Shown piece after piece: positions 32,904 through 41,430 of a stretch of DNA of 64,000 nt (positions are counted from its first letter, which is position 1; each line of letters opens with the position of its first letter). The DNA is taken from the NCBI RefSeq assembly GCF_026242055.1, contig NZ_JAPJDL010000001.1, forward strand, positions 731,761 to 795,760. Reading direction: 5' to 3'. The notes beneath the pieces were generated by a model that searched no databases, was not told the origin of the DNA, and worked only from the letters and a program-made list of their open reading frames with translations. The position numbers and the translations under genes are program-made. The DNA is from Lentzea sp. NEAU-D7. GTDB lineage: Bacteria; Actinomycetota; Actinomycetes; Mycobacteriales; Pseudonocardiaceae.

Positions 32904-35528
32904 TCAGGCGCCTAGACGTGCTTCGAGGGCCGCGGCCTGCGTGTCGCGGCCCTGTTCCCGGTACAGCTCCAGCGCCCGGCCCCACTGCTCGCGCGCCTGC
33001 GCGGTCTCCCCCGCCGCCGCGTGCACGTCACCCAGGTGTTCCAGGACGACGGCCTGCTCGGCGGAGTTGTCCAGCTCCCGGTACAGCGCCAGCGCCTCGC
33101 CGTAGTGCGCGACGGCGTCGGCGTGGCGGCCGTCGTGGTGGGCGATGTGCGCGAGGCTGTCGAGGGTGGCCGCGCACCCCTCCGCGTGACCGAGCTCGTC
33201 GTTGAGCAGCATGGCCTCCTCGCAGAACGTGCGGGCCTCGGCGTAGCGGCCCAGGCAGGCGTAGCGCCAGCCGACCTCGTTCAGCGACTCGGCCACGCGG
33301 ATCTCCGTCCCGGCCACGCGGAACTCCTCCAGCGCGGCGAGCGAGTGCTCCAGGGCCTTGTCCAGGTCGCCCACGAACTCCGCCGCCCACGCGATGGCCC
33401 GGTGCGCGCCACCGTGCGCCTCGTGGTCGCCGGTGCCCGCGGCCAGTTCCAGACCGCGTTCGAAGTGGCTGTGCCCCAACGAGGTCTGGCCCATCTCGAT
33501 GTAGTCGGCGCCGAGGCACCTGTGCGCGGTGGACTGCTTGATCGGGTCCCCCAGCTCCTCCGCGGCGCGCAACGCCGTCAGCCAGGCGTCGATGTCGTCG
33601 GAGGTGCGGCCGCGCCGGAGGTGGTAGTTGTTCAGCGCGCGGCCGATCAGCCACGCCGCGTCGAAGTCCTTGCGTCCCAGGGCCTGCCGCTGTTCGGCCA
33701 TCAGGCAGACGTGCTCGGCGTCGAACCACGCCATCGCCGCCGCGTTGCTCTCGAAGCCGAGCGCGTGGCCGCTTTCGTGTTCCGGCAACGGCTTGTGCGG
33801 CTCCAGCGTGAGCGCGGCGGCCCGTGCGGTGGCGGCGTAGAAGTCGGCGAGCCGTGAGCCCGGATCGGCGGGCAGGTCCGCCGCGTACAGCCCGACCAGG
33901 TCGTGCATCCGGTACCGGCCGGGCACGTGCTGCTGCACCAGGTGCGCGTTCTCCAGCTCCCGCAACACCATTCGCGCCCGCGTGACGGGGAGGTCGAGCA
34001 ACGCCGCCGCGGCCGCGAGACCGACGTCCGCCGTGCCGGCGGTGCCGAGCAGGCCGAACGCGCGCGCCGCCTGGTCCGAGAGCGCCGCCACGGACCAGGA
34101 GAACACGGCCCGCAGGTTCGTGCCGATCTCGCCCGCGTCCAGCGCGTCCAGGGGTTGCTCGCGCAGTTCGGCCGCGAACGCGGCCAGGGGGAAGTCCGGT
34201 TCCATCGCGGCGCGGGCGGCGACGATCGACAGCGCCAGCGGCAGTCCGCCGCACCAGTTCACCAGGTCGGCGACCACGGCGGGTTCGGCCGCCACGCGCC
34301 CGGCGCCGAGCCTCGCCACGAGGAAGTCGCGGGCGTCGGCCGGGTGCAGCACGTCCAGCGACACCGACCGCGCTCCGTGCGCGGCCACCAGTCCCGCGAG
34401 CTTGAGGCGGCTCGTGACCAGCACCGTCGCGTCGGATCCCGGCAGCAGCGGCACGACCTGCTCGGTCGAGCGGGCGTTGTCGAGCACCACCAGCAGGCGC
34501 CGTCCCGCGACCACGCTGCGGTAGCGCGCGGCCCGTGCGTCCAGGCCCGCCGGGATGCTCTCCTCCCCCAGCGCCTCCAGGAACTCGCGCAGCACGGTCT
34601 CGGGCGGCGTCGGGTCGGCGGACGGGTCGAAGCCGCGCAGGTTCACGTAGAGCTGGCCGTCCGGGAACTCGTCGAGGTGCCGATGCGCCCAGTGCAGTGC
34701 CAGCGCGGTCTTGCCGATGCCGCCCGTCCCGCCGATCGCGGTGATCACGACCGTGCCGGGCGAGTCCAGCGCGGCGAGCTCACCTGTGCGACCGGTGAAC
34801 CACGGGTGCGGTGCGGGCAGCTGGCGCGGACCGGCGGGGCGTTCCTCGACGCTGCCGCAGAGGATCCGCTGGTGCACGTCCTGCAACGGCCTGCTCGGGT
34901 CGGCGCCGAGCTCGTCGGCGAGGCGGCGGCGCATGATCTCGTAGTGCCGCAACGCCTCCGCGTCGTTGCCCGACCGGTGCAGCGCCAGCATCAGTTGTGC
35001 GGCAAGGCGTTCGTCGTGCGGGTGCGCGTCGGCGAGCTGCCGCAGCGACGGCAGCAGCGCGGCGTGCCGGCCGTCCGCGAGCGCCACGTCGTTGCGATCC
35101 AGCTCGGCGGCGAGGCGTTCGGCGTGCAAGCTTTCGCGCAGCGCGTCGAACCACGGCGACTCGAGCCCGTCGAGCGCCTGCCCGCGCCACAGCCCGAGCG
35201 CGGCGTCGAAGTCGCGGTCACGCACGAACGCCCTGAAGCGGAACAGATCCACTCGCGATGGATCCACTGCGAGCCGATATCCCGCCGGTGAGCGCTCGAT
35301 GTCGAGGTCGAGCAGCTTGCGGAGCTTCGACACGTAGCCGTAGAGCGTCTCGCGCGCCCGCAGCGGCGCCCGTTCACCCCAGACGCGGTCGAGCAGCCGG
35401 TCGACCGGGACCGGCCGTCCCTCCTCCAGCAGCAGCGCGACCAGCACAGACCGTTGCCGGACGTGGCCGATCTCGACCACCTCGCCCCGGTCGCGCACCT
35501 CGACGGCACCGAGCAGCCCGAACTCCAA
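32904..35528 (-). CDS. AfsR/SARP-family transcriptional regulator (BTAD, NB-ARC, TPR)
   Basis: Large STAND regulator, 874 aa. Order: OmpR-type winged helix (about 1-93), bacterial transcriptional activator domain (about 94-235), NTPase with Walker A GGTGGIGKT near 266-274 and VVLDNARS as Walker B, then tetratricopeptide-like helices to the end (about 615-870). AfsR-like proteins integrate signals to activate secondary metabolism or secreted products. TTG 35528 is chosen since it gives the family start MEFGLLG and has GAGGGG 5 bases upstream; GTG 35534 is the alternative. It is divergent from a small secreted protein gene, a likely target. No biosynthetic cluster is in the window. Confidence 0.9.
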   Translation of the reverse strand: MEFGLLGAVEVRDRGEVVEIGHVRQRSVLVALLLEEGRPVPVDRLLDRVWGERAPLRARETLYGYVSKLRKLLDLDIERSPAGYRLAVDPSRVDLFRFRAFVRDRDFDAALGLWRGQALDGLESPWFDALRESLHAERLAAELDRNDVALADGRHAALLPSLRQLADAHPHDERLAAQLMLALHRSGNDAEALRHYEIMRRRLADELGADPSRPLQDVHQRILCGSVEERPAGPRQLPAPHPWFTGRTGELAALDSPGTVVITAIGGTGGIGKTALALHWAHRHLDEFPDGQLYVNLRGFDPSADPTPPETVLREFLEALGEESIPAGLDARAARYRSVVAGRRLLVVLDNARSTEQVVPLLPGSDATVLVTSRLKLAGLVAAHGARSVSLDVLHPADARDFLVARLGAGRVAAEPAVVADLVNWCGGLPLALSIVAARAAMEPDFPLAAFAAELREQPLDALDAGEIGTNLRAVFSWSVAALSDQAARAFGLLGTAGTADVGLAAAAALLDLPVTRARMVLRELENAHLVQQHVPGRYRMHDLVGLYAADLPADPGSRLADFYAATARAAALTLEPHKPLPEHESGHALGFESNAAAMAWFDAEHVCLMAEQRQALGRKDFDAAWLIGRALNNYHLRRGRTSDDIDAWLTALRAAEELGDPIKQSTAHRCLGADYIEMGQTSLGHSHFERGLELAAGTGDHEAHGGAHRAIAWAAEFVGDLDKALEHSLAALEEFRVAGTEIRVAESLNEVGWRYACLGRYAEARTFCEEAMLLNDELGHAEGCAATLDSLAHIAHHDGRHADAVAHYGEALALYRELDNSAEQAVVLEHLGDVHAAAGETAQAREQWGRALELYREQGRDTQAAALEARLGA

Positions 35529-35658
35529 GATCACCCCTCAGCCAGTGGATTCAAGGTTCATCCTAGGTTCGTCCTTGATCAAAAGGGCAACGTCGTCGTC
35601 GCGGGCCGGACGGCTCGCAGGGACATCTCCCGAAATAGGAAGATCGAGGGGTTATTTC

Positions 35659-36030
35659 GTGAAGTCTCGCAATCTCGTACTGGCCGCCGCGGGTCTGGGG
35701 CTCGCACTGACGGGGATCGCTCCCGTGACGGCCGGCGCGACGACCTCCGGTGACGTGTCCGTCCAGGCGGTGCACCGCAAGTCTGCGAAGTGCGTCTCGC
35801 CGGCCGACCAGAAGATCAACATCTCCTGGGGCGACGGCAACGTCACCACGACGGTCTACTACAACAACCACTGCAACCAGGCTCGCGCGATCGAGCTGGA
35901 GTTCGTGCGTGAGAACGGTGAGCGCTTCAACAAGTGCTTCGTGGCTCCAGCGAAGAAGAAGTCCAGCAAGGAGATCGACCACAGCAACCCGAACAAGGTG
36001 TCGATCCTGAACCGCGCCAGCTGCCCGTGA
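35659..36030 (+). CDS. Small secreted cysteine-containing protein
   Basis: A 123-residue protein with a Sec signal peptide (residues 1-28, cleavage near AGA-TTS) and a basic mature domain with four cysteines (AKCVSP, NHCNQ, NKCFV, ASCP) that could form two disulfides. No family is recognised. GTG 35659 follows GAGGGG by 7 bases. The gene is divergent from the AfsR-type regulator (130 bp between starts). It ends before a strong hairpin. Confidence 0.75.
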   Translation: MKSRNLVLAAAGLGLALTGIAPVTAGATTSGDVSVQAVHRKSAKCVSPADQKINISWGDGNVTTTVYYNNHCNQARAIELEFVRENGERFNKCFVAPAKKKSSKEIDHSNPNKVSILNRASCP

Positions 36031-36051
36031 TCGAGTAGCGGCCGACGACCT

Positions 36052-36095
36052 GGAGGGCCCCACCACCTTCCGGCAGCCCAGCCACGGGGCCCTCC
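36052..36095 (+). terminator. Terminator hairpin after the small secreted protein gene
   Basis: GGAGGGCCCC (36052-36061) pairs with GGGGCCCTCC (36086-36095): a 10-bp perfect stem with a 24-base loop, 22 bp after the stop codon. Confidence 0.7.
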
Positions 36096-36168
36096 ACCAT
36101 CGGCGCAGCGAAAGATCACCCGAGCGGACCAGGGCGAACACGTTCCTCCACATGCGACCCTGGAGTGC

Positions 36169-37302
36169 GTGAGCACCACGCGAATCGGTTCGTTCAACGT
36201 GGAGAACATGTTCGAACGCCCGAAAGTCATGGGCCGCAACGCCACCAAGCACGCGGCTCCGATCCTGGCCGCCCACGCCCGTTTCAACGAACTCATCGCC
36301 GCCGAGACCTATCCGCCGGAAGTCAAGGAAGAGCTCAAGGAACACCTGGCGACACTGGAGTTGCTCAGGAGTGACCGGAGCAAGTACGCGATCCTGCGGC
36401 GCATCCGCGGCCGGTTCCTCGCGCGCCACCGCACCGGCGAAACCTCAGTCGTGGCAAGCGGTCGCGAGTCCTGGGTCGGCTGGGTGGAGCTCACCACCGA
36501 ACCCATCAGCGAACTCGCCACGCGCCACACCGCACAGGTGATGCGCGACGTCGGCGCCCACGTCCTCGGCGTGGTCGAGGCCGAGTCGCGCGAACTGCTG
36601 CACATGTTCTCCGCCAGCATGCTCAAGAACGTCGGCTGGACCCCGTACGAGGAAGTCCACCTCATCGACGGCAACGACGAGCGCGGCATCAACGTCGGAC
36701 TGCTGACGCGGGACGAACACCAGGTCATCACGATCCGCACGCACGTGTACGCGAAGGACAGCTCGGGCGTCATCTTCTCCCGCGACTGCGCCGAGTACCA
36801 CGTCCGCACCCCCGCGGGCCCCGAGGTCGTCCTGCTCGTGAACCACCTGAAGTCCAAGGGCTACGGCGCTCCCGGCGACCCGATCGGCGCCCGCCGCCGG
36901 TTCCGCCAGTCGGTCCGCATCGCCCGCATCGTGAACCGGCTGCGCGACGAGGGCCACGAGCACATCGCCGTCGTCGGCGACCTCAACGACACCGCGGACA
37001 GCGAAGCCCTGCGCCCCCTGTTCCAGCGCACGGGCCTGCGGGACATCAGCGAGCACGAGAACTTCGACTGGGACCACCGCAGGGGCACGTACCGCGGTGT
37101 GAACGAGAAGGGCAAGATCGACTACGTCCTGCTCACCCCCGAACTGTTCGCGAAGGCCACCGGCGGCGGCATCTTCCGCAAGGGCGTGTGGCGCGGGCCG
37201 CGCACGAAAAACCGTTGGGACGTCTACGAAACCATGACCAACGAGGTGCACGCGGCCAGCGACCACGCCGCGATCTACGCCGACATCGACTGGACGCGCT
37301 AG
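36169..37302 (+). CDS. Endonuclease/exonuclease/phosphatase-family protein
   Basis: A 377-residue protein of the EEP superfamily (DNase I/AP-endonuclease/sphingomyelinase fold). Motifs: IGSFNVENMF at the N-terminus (metal Asn), VVEAES (metal Glu), LLVNHLKSKGYG (catalytic His), VVGDLNDTADS (Asp/Asn pair), KIDYVLLTPEL and the terminal SDHAAIYADI (Asp-His). No signal peptide, so it acts in the cytoplasm; nucleic acid or phosphoester substrate is unknown. GTG 36169 is the start. Its TAG shares CTAG 37299-37302 with the convergent DUF1905 gene. Confidence 0.85.
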   Translation: MSTTRIGSFNVENMFERPKVMGRNATKHAAPILAAHARFNELIAAETYPPEVKEELKEHLATLELLRSDRSKYAILRRIRGRFLARHRTGETSVVASGRESWVGWVELTTEPISELATRHTAQVMRDVGAHVLGVVEAESRELLHMFSASMLKNVGWTPYEEVHLIDGNDERGINVGLLTRDEHQVITIRTHVYAKDSSGVIFSRDCAEYHVRTPAGPEVVLLVNHLKSKGYGAPGDPIGARRRFRQSVRIARIVNRLRDEGHEHIAVVGDLNDTADSEALRPLFQRTGLRDISEHENFDWDHRRGTYRGVNEKGKIDYVLLTPELFAKATGGGIFRKGVWRGPRTKNRWDVYETMTNEVHAASDHAAIYADIDWTR

Positions 37303-37589
37303 AGCACCTCGACGGTCACCTCGACGACGTCGCCGGGCCCGACGCCGTTCTTCTTGCGCACCGCCGCTTTGACCGGCAGCACGTAGCACCCGGACTGCTT
37401 GTCCGGGAACACCGACGTGGACCAGCTGCTCGCACCGACCCCGGCACGCACCTTGACCGCGCCGAAGCCGGCACCGGGCGTGGCGATGTCGCGGATCTGG
37501 TCCGAGACGTCCTCGGGCAGCGTCACGAAGGTCCAGGTATCCGTGCGGCGGGCGTCCCAGATCCAGAGTTCCGCGTCGAAGACGAACAT
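37299..37589 (-). CDS. DUF1905-domain protein
   Basis: A 96-residue all-beta protein: FVFDAELWIWDARRTDTWTFVTLPEDVSDQI, then FGAVKVRAGVGASSWSTSVFPDKQSGCYVLPVKAAVRKKNGVGPGDVVEVTVEV. This is the DUF1905 pattern, function unknown, often fused or near to bacteriocin-protection (YdeI-like) domains. It is followed on the same strand by nothing until the convergent EEP gene, and preceded by a hypothetical gene 10 bp upstream. Confidence 0.85.
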   Translation of the reverse strand: MFVFDAELWIWDARRTDTWTFVTLPEDVSDQIRDIATPGAGFGAVKVRAGVGASSWSTSVFPDKQSGCYVLPVKAAVRKKNGVGPGDVVEVTVEVL

Positions 37590-37599
37590 CGGCCCATTC

Positions 37600-38130
37600 T
37601 CACAGAGGCGCGCTGATGACGAAGTCCTCGTCGAACCGCGCGGCCAGTGCGCCGCCCAGGTCGTGCGGCGTCCACCGCCGCACGAGTTCCAGAAACCCGA
37701 TCAGGTCCTGGCGCACGCGCTCCAGATGTCCGGCGAGGTCCGCGATCTCGCACGCGGGGTCGTCGGGGCGCTCCTCGTCCGGCCGCACCCTCACCGCACC
37801 GGCGGCGAGCTCCACCCCGGGCGTCGGCGAACGCCCGAGCCACGGCACCTCGCTGTCGAGCAGCCTCGCCCAGTCGCGCCAGCTCTCCAGCCCGGCGCAG
37901 CAGCCGGGTCCGACGCGCACGCCGGTCCCGGTGTCCCTCACCTCCAGCCCACCGGCCATGACGATCATCTCCGCGTCCACCAGCGCGCGGAGTCGCGCCG
38001 GTCCGCACTCGGCGTCGTCGTCCGAGCCGTACTCGGCGATGGCGGTGAGCACCCGGTCGAACTCCTCGCGGCTCATCCGCCCGGACAGCGCGACGACGTC
38101 ACCGCCGGTCACCTCCACCACCGCCTGCAT
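37600..38130 (-). CDS. Hypothetical protein
   Basis: A 176-residue acidic protein with no signal peptide or membrane helix. Adjacent cysteines (GPGCCAGLESW) and many charged residues; no family recognised. ATG 38130 is used, GTG 38139 would add three residues. It lies 10 bp upstream of the DUF1905 gene and is probably transcribed with it, divergent from the TetR/MMPL pair. Confidence 0.6.
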   Translation of the reverse strand: MQAVVEVTGGDVVALSGRMSREEFDRVLTAIAEYGSDDDAECGPARLRALVDAEMIVMAGGLEVRDTGTGVRVGPGCCAGLESWRDWARLLDSEVPWLGRSPTPGVELAAGAVRVRPDEERPDDPACEIADLAGHLERVRQDLIGFLELVRRWTPHDLGGALAARFDEDFVISAPL

Positions 38131-38163
38131 CGTGATCACTCACCCGTTGTGGTGACGAACGCC

Positions 38164-38203
38164 ACCGACCATTTCGGTCGGTAAACCTACCGAATCGGTC
38201 GGT
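38164..38203. promoter_or_regulatory. TetR operators upstream of the MMPL operon
   Basis: ACCGACC-ATTTC-GGTCGGT (38164-38182) is a perfect 7-5-7 palindrome, and ACCGAATCGGT (38189-38199) a perfect 5-1-5 one. CGGTCGGT occurs twice, 21 bp apart. They sit before the TAAAGT -10 candidate (38212-38217), so bound repressor would block transcription of its own gene and the exporter. Confidence 0.7.
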
Positions 38204-38224
38204 GAACGCCGTAAAGTCGACTGC

Positions 38225-38776
38225 GTGCCACGACAGCCCAAGATCGGCGTCGACGAGAGGATCCTCGACGCCGCCGCCGCCCTCTTCGCGAGGCACGGCT
38301 TCGAGCAGACCTCGCTGAAGTCGCTCGCGGACGCTGTCGGCTTGTCCAAGGCCGGTCTTCTGCACCACTTCCCGAGCAAGGACGCTCTCTTCGAAGCGGC
38401 GTGGGAGCAGAGCCGTGTGATCACGATGCACGTGCTCGACCAGGTCTCGCCGCTGCCCGCCGGGCCTGAGCGGGACCGGCGGGCGCTGGAGCTGCTGACC
38501 GACCACGCACTCGACCGGCCAGGACTGGTCTCACTGCTGTTCCGGACGATGACGGCGCCGGGCGAGGACCCGCAGCAGGCGCAGGACGAGCTGCTCCTCA
38601 ACGAGATGTTCGTCATCGATCCCGGCGAAGAACTGCCCCGCGCGATCCGCATCGTCGGCGCGCTGAGCGCCATGGCCGTGCTCACCCTTCTGGCCAACCA
38701 GGAGGGTGACAAGACGACCTGGCGTCCCTTGATCCTCGCTACCTGCTTCGACGCACTCGGGCACCAGGAGGCCTGA
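38225..38776 (+). CDS. TetR-family repressor of the MMPL exporter
   Basis: A 183-residue TetR protein; HTH TSLKSLADAVGLSKAGLLHHFPSKDALFEA at about residues 28-57. The GTG start (38225) lies 7 bases after TAAAGT, consistent with a leaderless mRNA. Two matched operators precede it. The exporter starts 5 bp after its stop, so both are one operon and the repressor most likely senses the exporter's substrate. Confidence 0.9.
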   Translation: MPRQPKIGVDERILDAAAALFARHGFEQTSLKSLADAVGLSKAGLLHHFPSKDALFEAAWEQSRVITMHVLDQVSPLPAGPERDRRALELLTDHALDRPGLVSLLFRTMTAPGEDPQQAQDELLLNEMFVIDPGEELPRAIRIVGALSAMAVLTLLANQEGDKTTWRPLILATCFDALGHQEA

Positions 38777-38781
38777 CCACC

Positions 38782-40938
38782 ATGGCGAAACTGCTCTACA
38801 GACTGGGAATGGGCACCTACCGGCGCCGTGTTCCCGTCGTCCTGATCTGGCTGCTCGTGCTGATCGGCTCCGGCGTCGGCGCGTTCACGCTCGGCGGTGA
38901 GACGTCCAACTCGATGTCCATCCCCGGCCAGGAGTCGACCACCGCCCTGGAGCGCATCCAGGAGAAGTTCGGCTCCGGTGAGACCGCGTCGGCCAAGGTC
39001 GTCGTGCAGGCTCCCGCCGGCCAGAAGCTGCCGCAGCACGTCAAGACGATCACCGACCTGGTGGCCGACGAGTCCGCGCTGAAGGGCGTGCGGTCGGCGA
39101 CGAACCCGCTCGACCCGGCGGCGCCCAGCGTCAACCGCGACCTCGACGTCGGCTACAGCACCGTCACCTACGACGTGAAGCCGGGCGAGGTCACCGCCGA
39201 GCAGCGCGCCGAGCTGACCAAGGCCGTCGACAAGGCGCGCGCGGCCGGCCTGACCGTCGAGGTCACCGGCACCGCGATGCAGGAGACGCCGCACGTCGGC
39301 GGGCCCACCGAGGCCATCGGTGTCGTACTGGCGCTGGTCGTGCTCGCCCTGACCTACGGCTCGCTCGTGACCGCGGGCATGAACCTGCTCAGCGCCGGCA
39401 TCGGCGTCGGCATCGGCACGCTCGGCATCACGATCGCCACCGGGTTCATGGACCTGCAGTCGACCACGCCGATCCTCGCCTCGATGCTGGGGCTCGCGGT
39501 CGGCATCGACTACGCGTTGTTCATCATCAACCGCTACCGCCAGGAGCTGCGCCGGGGCTCCGAGGTGGGCCACGCCGTCGCGACCGCGGTCGGCACCGCC
39601 GGGTCCGCCGTCGTCACCGCCGGGCTCACCGTGGTGATCGCGCTGGTGGGCCTCGCGATCGCCGGTATCCCGTTCCTGACGCAGATGGGCGTCTCCGCCG
39701 CCGCCACGATCGTCGTCTCGGTCCTGATCGCCATCACGCTGGTGCCCGCGGTGCTGAGCCTGCTCGGCCGCCGCGTGCTGACCCGCAAGGAACGTGCGGC
39801 CGAGGCCTCGGAGCCCAAGGACCGCGGTGTCATCCGCGGCTGGGGCGGCGCGGTCACCCGCAACCGCGTCGTCGCGCTGCTGCTCTCAGTCGTCGCGCTC
39901 GGCATCGTCTCGATCCCGGTGGCGTCCATGGACACCACGCTGATCCAGAAGCCGCCGACCGGCTCCACGCAGGAACGCGCCGACCAGATCCTCGCGAAGG
40001 GCTTCGGCGAGGGCTTCAACGGCCCGATCATCGTCCTGTTCGAGGGCGACGGCGCCGCCGCGACCGCCACCGAGGCGTCCAAGCCGATCGCGCAGCTGTC
40101 CGACGTCGCGATGGTGACGCCCGCCCAGCCGAGCCAGGACGGCAAGTCCGCGCTGGTCACCGTGATCCCGAAGTCCGGCCCGGACACCGTGGAGACCGAG
40201 AAGCTCGTCGCGGACCTGCGCGCCGAACTGTCCGGCGTGGAGGGCGGCAAGGCCTACGTCACCGGCGCCACCGCGGTGAGCGTCGACGTGGCCACGTCCC
40301 TGGACAAGGCCCTGCCGATCTACCTCGCGGTCGTCGTCGGCCTGGCGCTCGTGCTGCTGGTCCTGGTCTTCCGCTCGCTGCTCGTGCCGCTGGTCGGCGT
40401 GCTCGGCTTCCTGCTCACCATCGGCGCGTCGCTCGGCGCCACGGTCGCGGTGTTCCAGTGGGGCTGGCTCGCCGGCGCGGTGAACCTCGACAGCACCGGC
40501 CCGCTGATCAGCCTCACGCCGATCCTGGTGATCGGCATCCTGTTCGGCCTCGCCATGGACTACCAGATCTTCCTGGTGTCCCGGATGCACGAGGCGCACC
40601 ACCGCGGCGCCAAGCCGATCGAGGCCATCACCACGGGCTTCCGCCAGGCCGCCCCGGTCGTCGTGGCCGCCGCACTGATCATGTTCTCGGTGTTCGCGGG
40701 CTTCGTCCCCGCCGGCGAGGCGACCGTGAAGTCGATCGCCTTCGCCCTGGCCGTCGGCATCTTCGTGGACGCGTTCGTGGTCCGCATGGTGCTCGTGCCG
40801 GCCGCGCTCGCCCTGCTCGGTGAGCGCGCCTGGTGGCTGCCGAAGTTCCTGCGCTGGCTGCCGGAGCTCGACGTCGAGGGCACCGCGCTCGACGACATCG
40901 AGAAGAAGGACAGGCAGGAGCCTGTCAGCGTCGGCTGA
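38782..40938 (+). CDS. MMPL/RND-family exporter
   Basis: Membrane transporter of 718 aa with the two-fold MMPL design: helix 1 near residues 18-37, an extracytoplasmic loop to about 180, helices including LALTYGSLVTAGMNLLSAGIGVGIG and SMLGLAVGIDYALFIINRYR (the GIDYALF proton-relay motif), a second loop, and the second half with ILFGLAMDYQIFLVSRMHE. It probably exports lipids or lipophilic toxins. It is part of an operon with the TetR gene and followed by a strong terminator. Confidence 0.95.
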   Translation: MAKLLYRLGMGTYRRRVPVVLIWLLVLIGSGVGAFTLGGETSNSMSIPGQESTTALERIQEKFGSGETASAKVVVQAPAGQKLPQHVKTITDLVADESALKGVRSATNPLDPAAPSVNRDLDVGYSTVTYDVKPGEVTAEQRAELTKAVDKARAAGLTVEVTGTAMQETPHVGGPTEAIGVVLALVVLALTYGSLVTAGMNLLSAGIGVGIGTLGITIATGFMDLQSTTPILASMLGLAVGIDYALFIINRYRQELRRGSEVGHAVATAVGTAGSAVVTAGLTVVIALVGLAIAGIPFLTQMGVSAAATIVVSVLIAITLVPAVLSLLGRRVLTRKERAAEASEPKDRGVIRGWGGAVTRNRVVALLLSVVALGIVSIPVASMDTTLIQKPPTGSTQERADQILAKGFGEGFNGPIIVLFEGDGAAATATEASKPIAQLSDVAMVTPAQPSQDGKSALVTVIPKSGPDTVETEKLVADLRAELSGVEGGKAYVTGATAVSVDVATSLDKALPIYLAVVVGLALVLLVLVFRSLLVPLVGVLGFLLTIGASLGATVAVFQWGWLAGAVNLDSTGPLISLTPILVIGILFGLAMDYQIFLVSRMHEAHHRGAKPIEAITTGFRQAAPVVVAAALIMFSVFAGFVPAGEATVKSIAFALAVGIFVDAFVVRMVLVPAALALLGERAWWLPKFLRWLPELDVEGTALDDIEKKDRQEPVSVG

Positions 40939-40947
40939 TTCCGCTCA

Positions 40948-40989
40948 AAGGCCCGTCGTGCCCCGTGATCTCGGGGCACGACGGGCCTT
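40948..40989 (+). terminator. Strong terminator after the MMPL gene
   Basis: AAGGCCCGTCGTGCCCCG (40948-40965) pairs over all 18 bases with 40972-40989, loop TGATCT. It lies between the MMPL stop and the convergent DUF6292 gene and may end both. Confidence 0.9.
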
Positions 40990-40999
40990 CTGCGTTCGG

Positions 41000-41353
41000 T
41001 CAGGCCACCTGGCCGGCGCGCACCGCCGGGCTCACGGTCTCCGCTGAGCCGCTCCCGGCGAACTGGCGCCGCACCCACCGGGCGACGGTGCGAGGCGGCG
41101 GCTCCACGGCTCCCCGTAGATGTGCCACCACGGTCAGCTCGGCACCGTCCTCGACGGCGATCGCCCAGCCGTGACCCTCCGTCCACAGCAGCGCCACATC
41201 GCGGTCGGGATGTCCGGGCAACCGGCCGTCCACGGCTATGTACACGCGCAACGGTTTGAGCTGGTCCACGCACGAGGACTCACCGCTCAAGCCCAGTTCC
41301 CGCGTGACCCTCAACGCGTAGTCAAGCGCGATCACGTCGTCACCGCCCTCCAT
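41000..41353 (-). CDS. DUF6292-type protein
   Basis: A 117-residue protein matching the actinomycete DUF6292 pattern: ALRVTRELGLSG, CVDQLKPLRVYIAVDGRLPGHPDRDVALLWTEGHGWAIAVEDG and a C-terminal PPPRTVARWV helix. Function unknown. ATG 41353 is used; an in-frame TTG at 41368 would add five residues. No partner gene is apparent. Confidence 0.75.
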   Translation of the reverse strand: MEGGDDVIALDYALRVTRELGLSGESSCVDQLKPLRVYIAVDGRLPGHPDRDVALLWTEGHGWAIAVEDGAELTVVAHLRGAVEPPPRTVARWVRRQFAGSGSAETVSPAVRAGQVA

Positions 41354-41430
41354 CCACCGGGGTAACAACGCCGACTGCTTGACGCAGGACGCGGTTACCC
41401 CGGGAGGAGGAACGCAAACGCGTTACGCGG

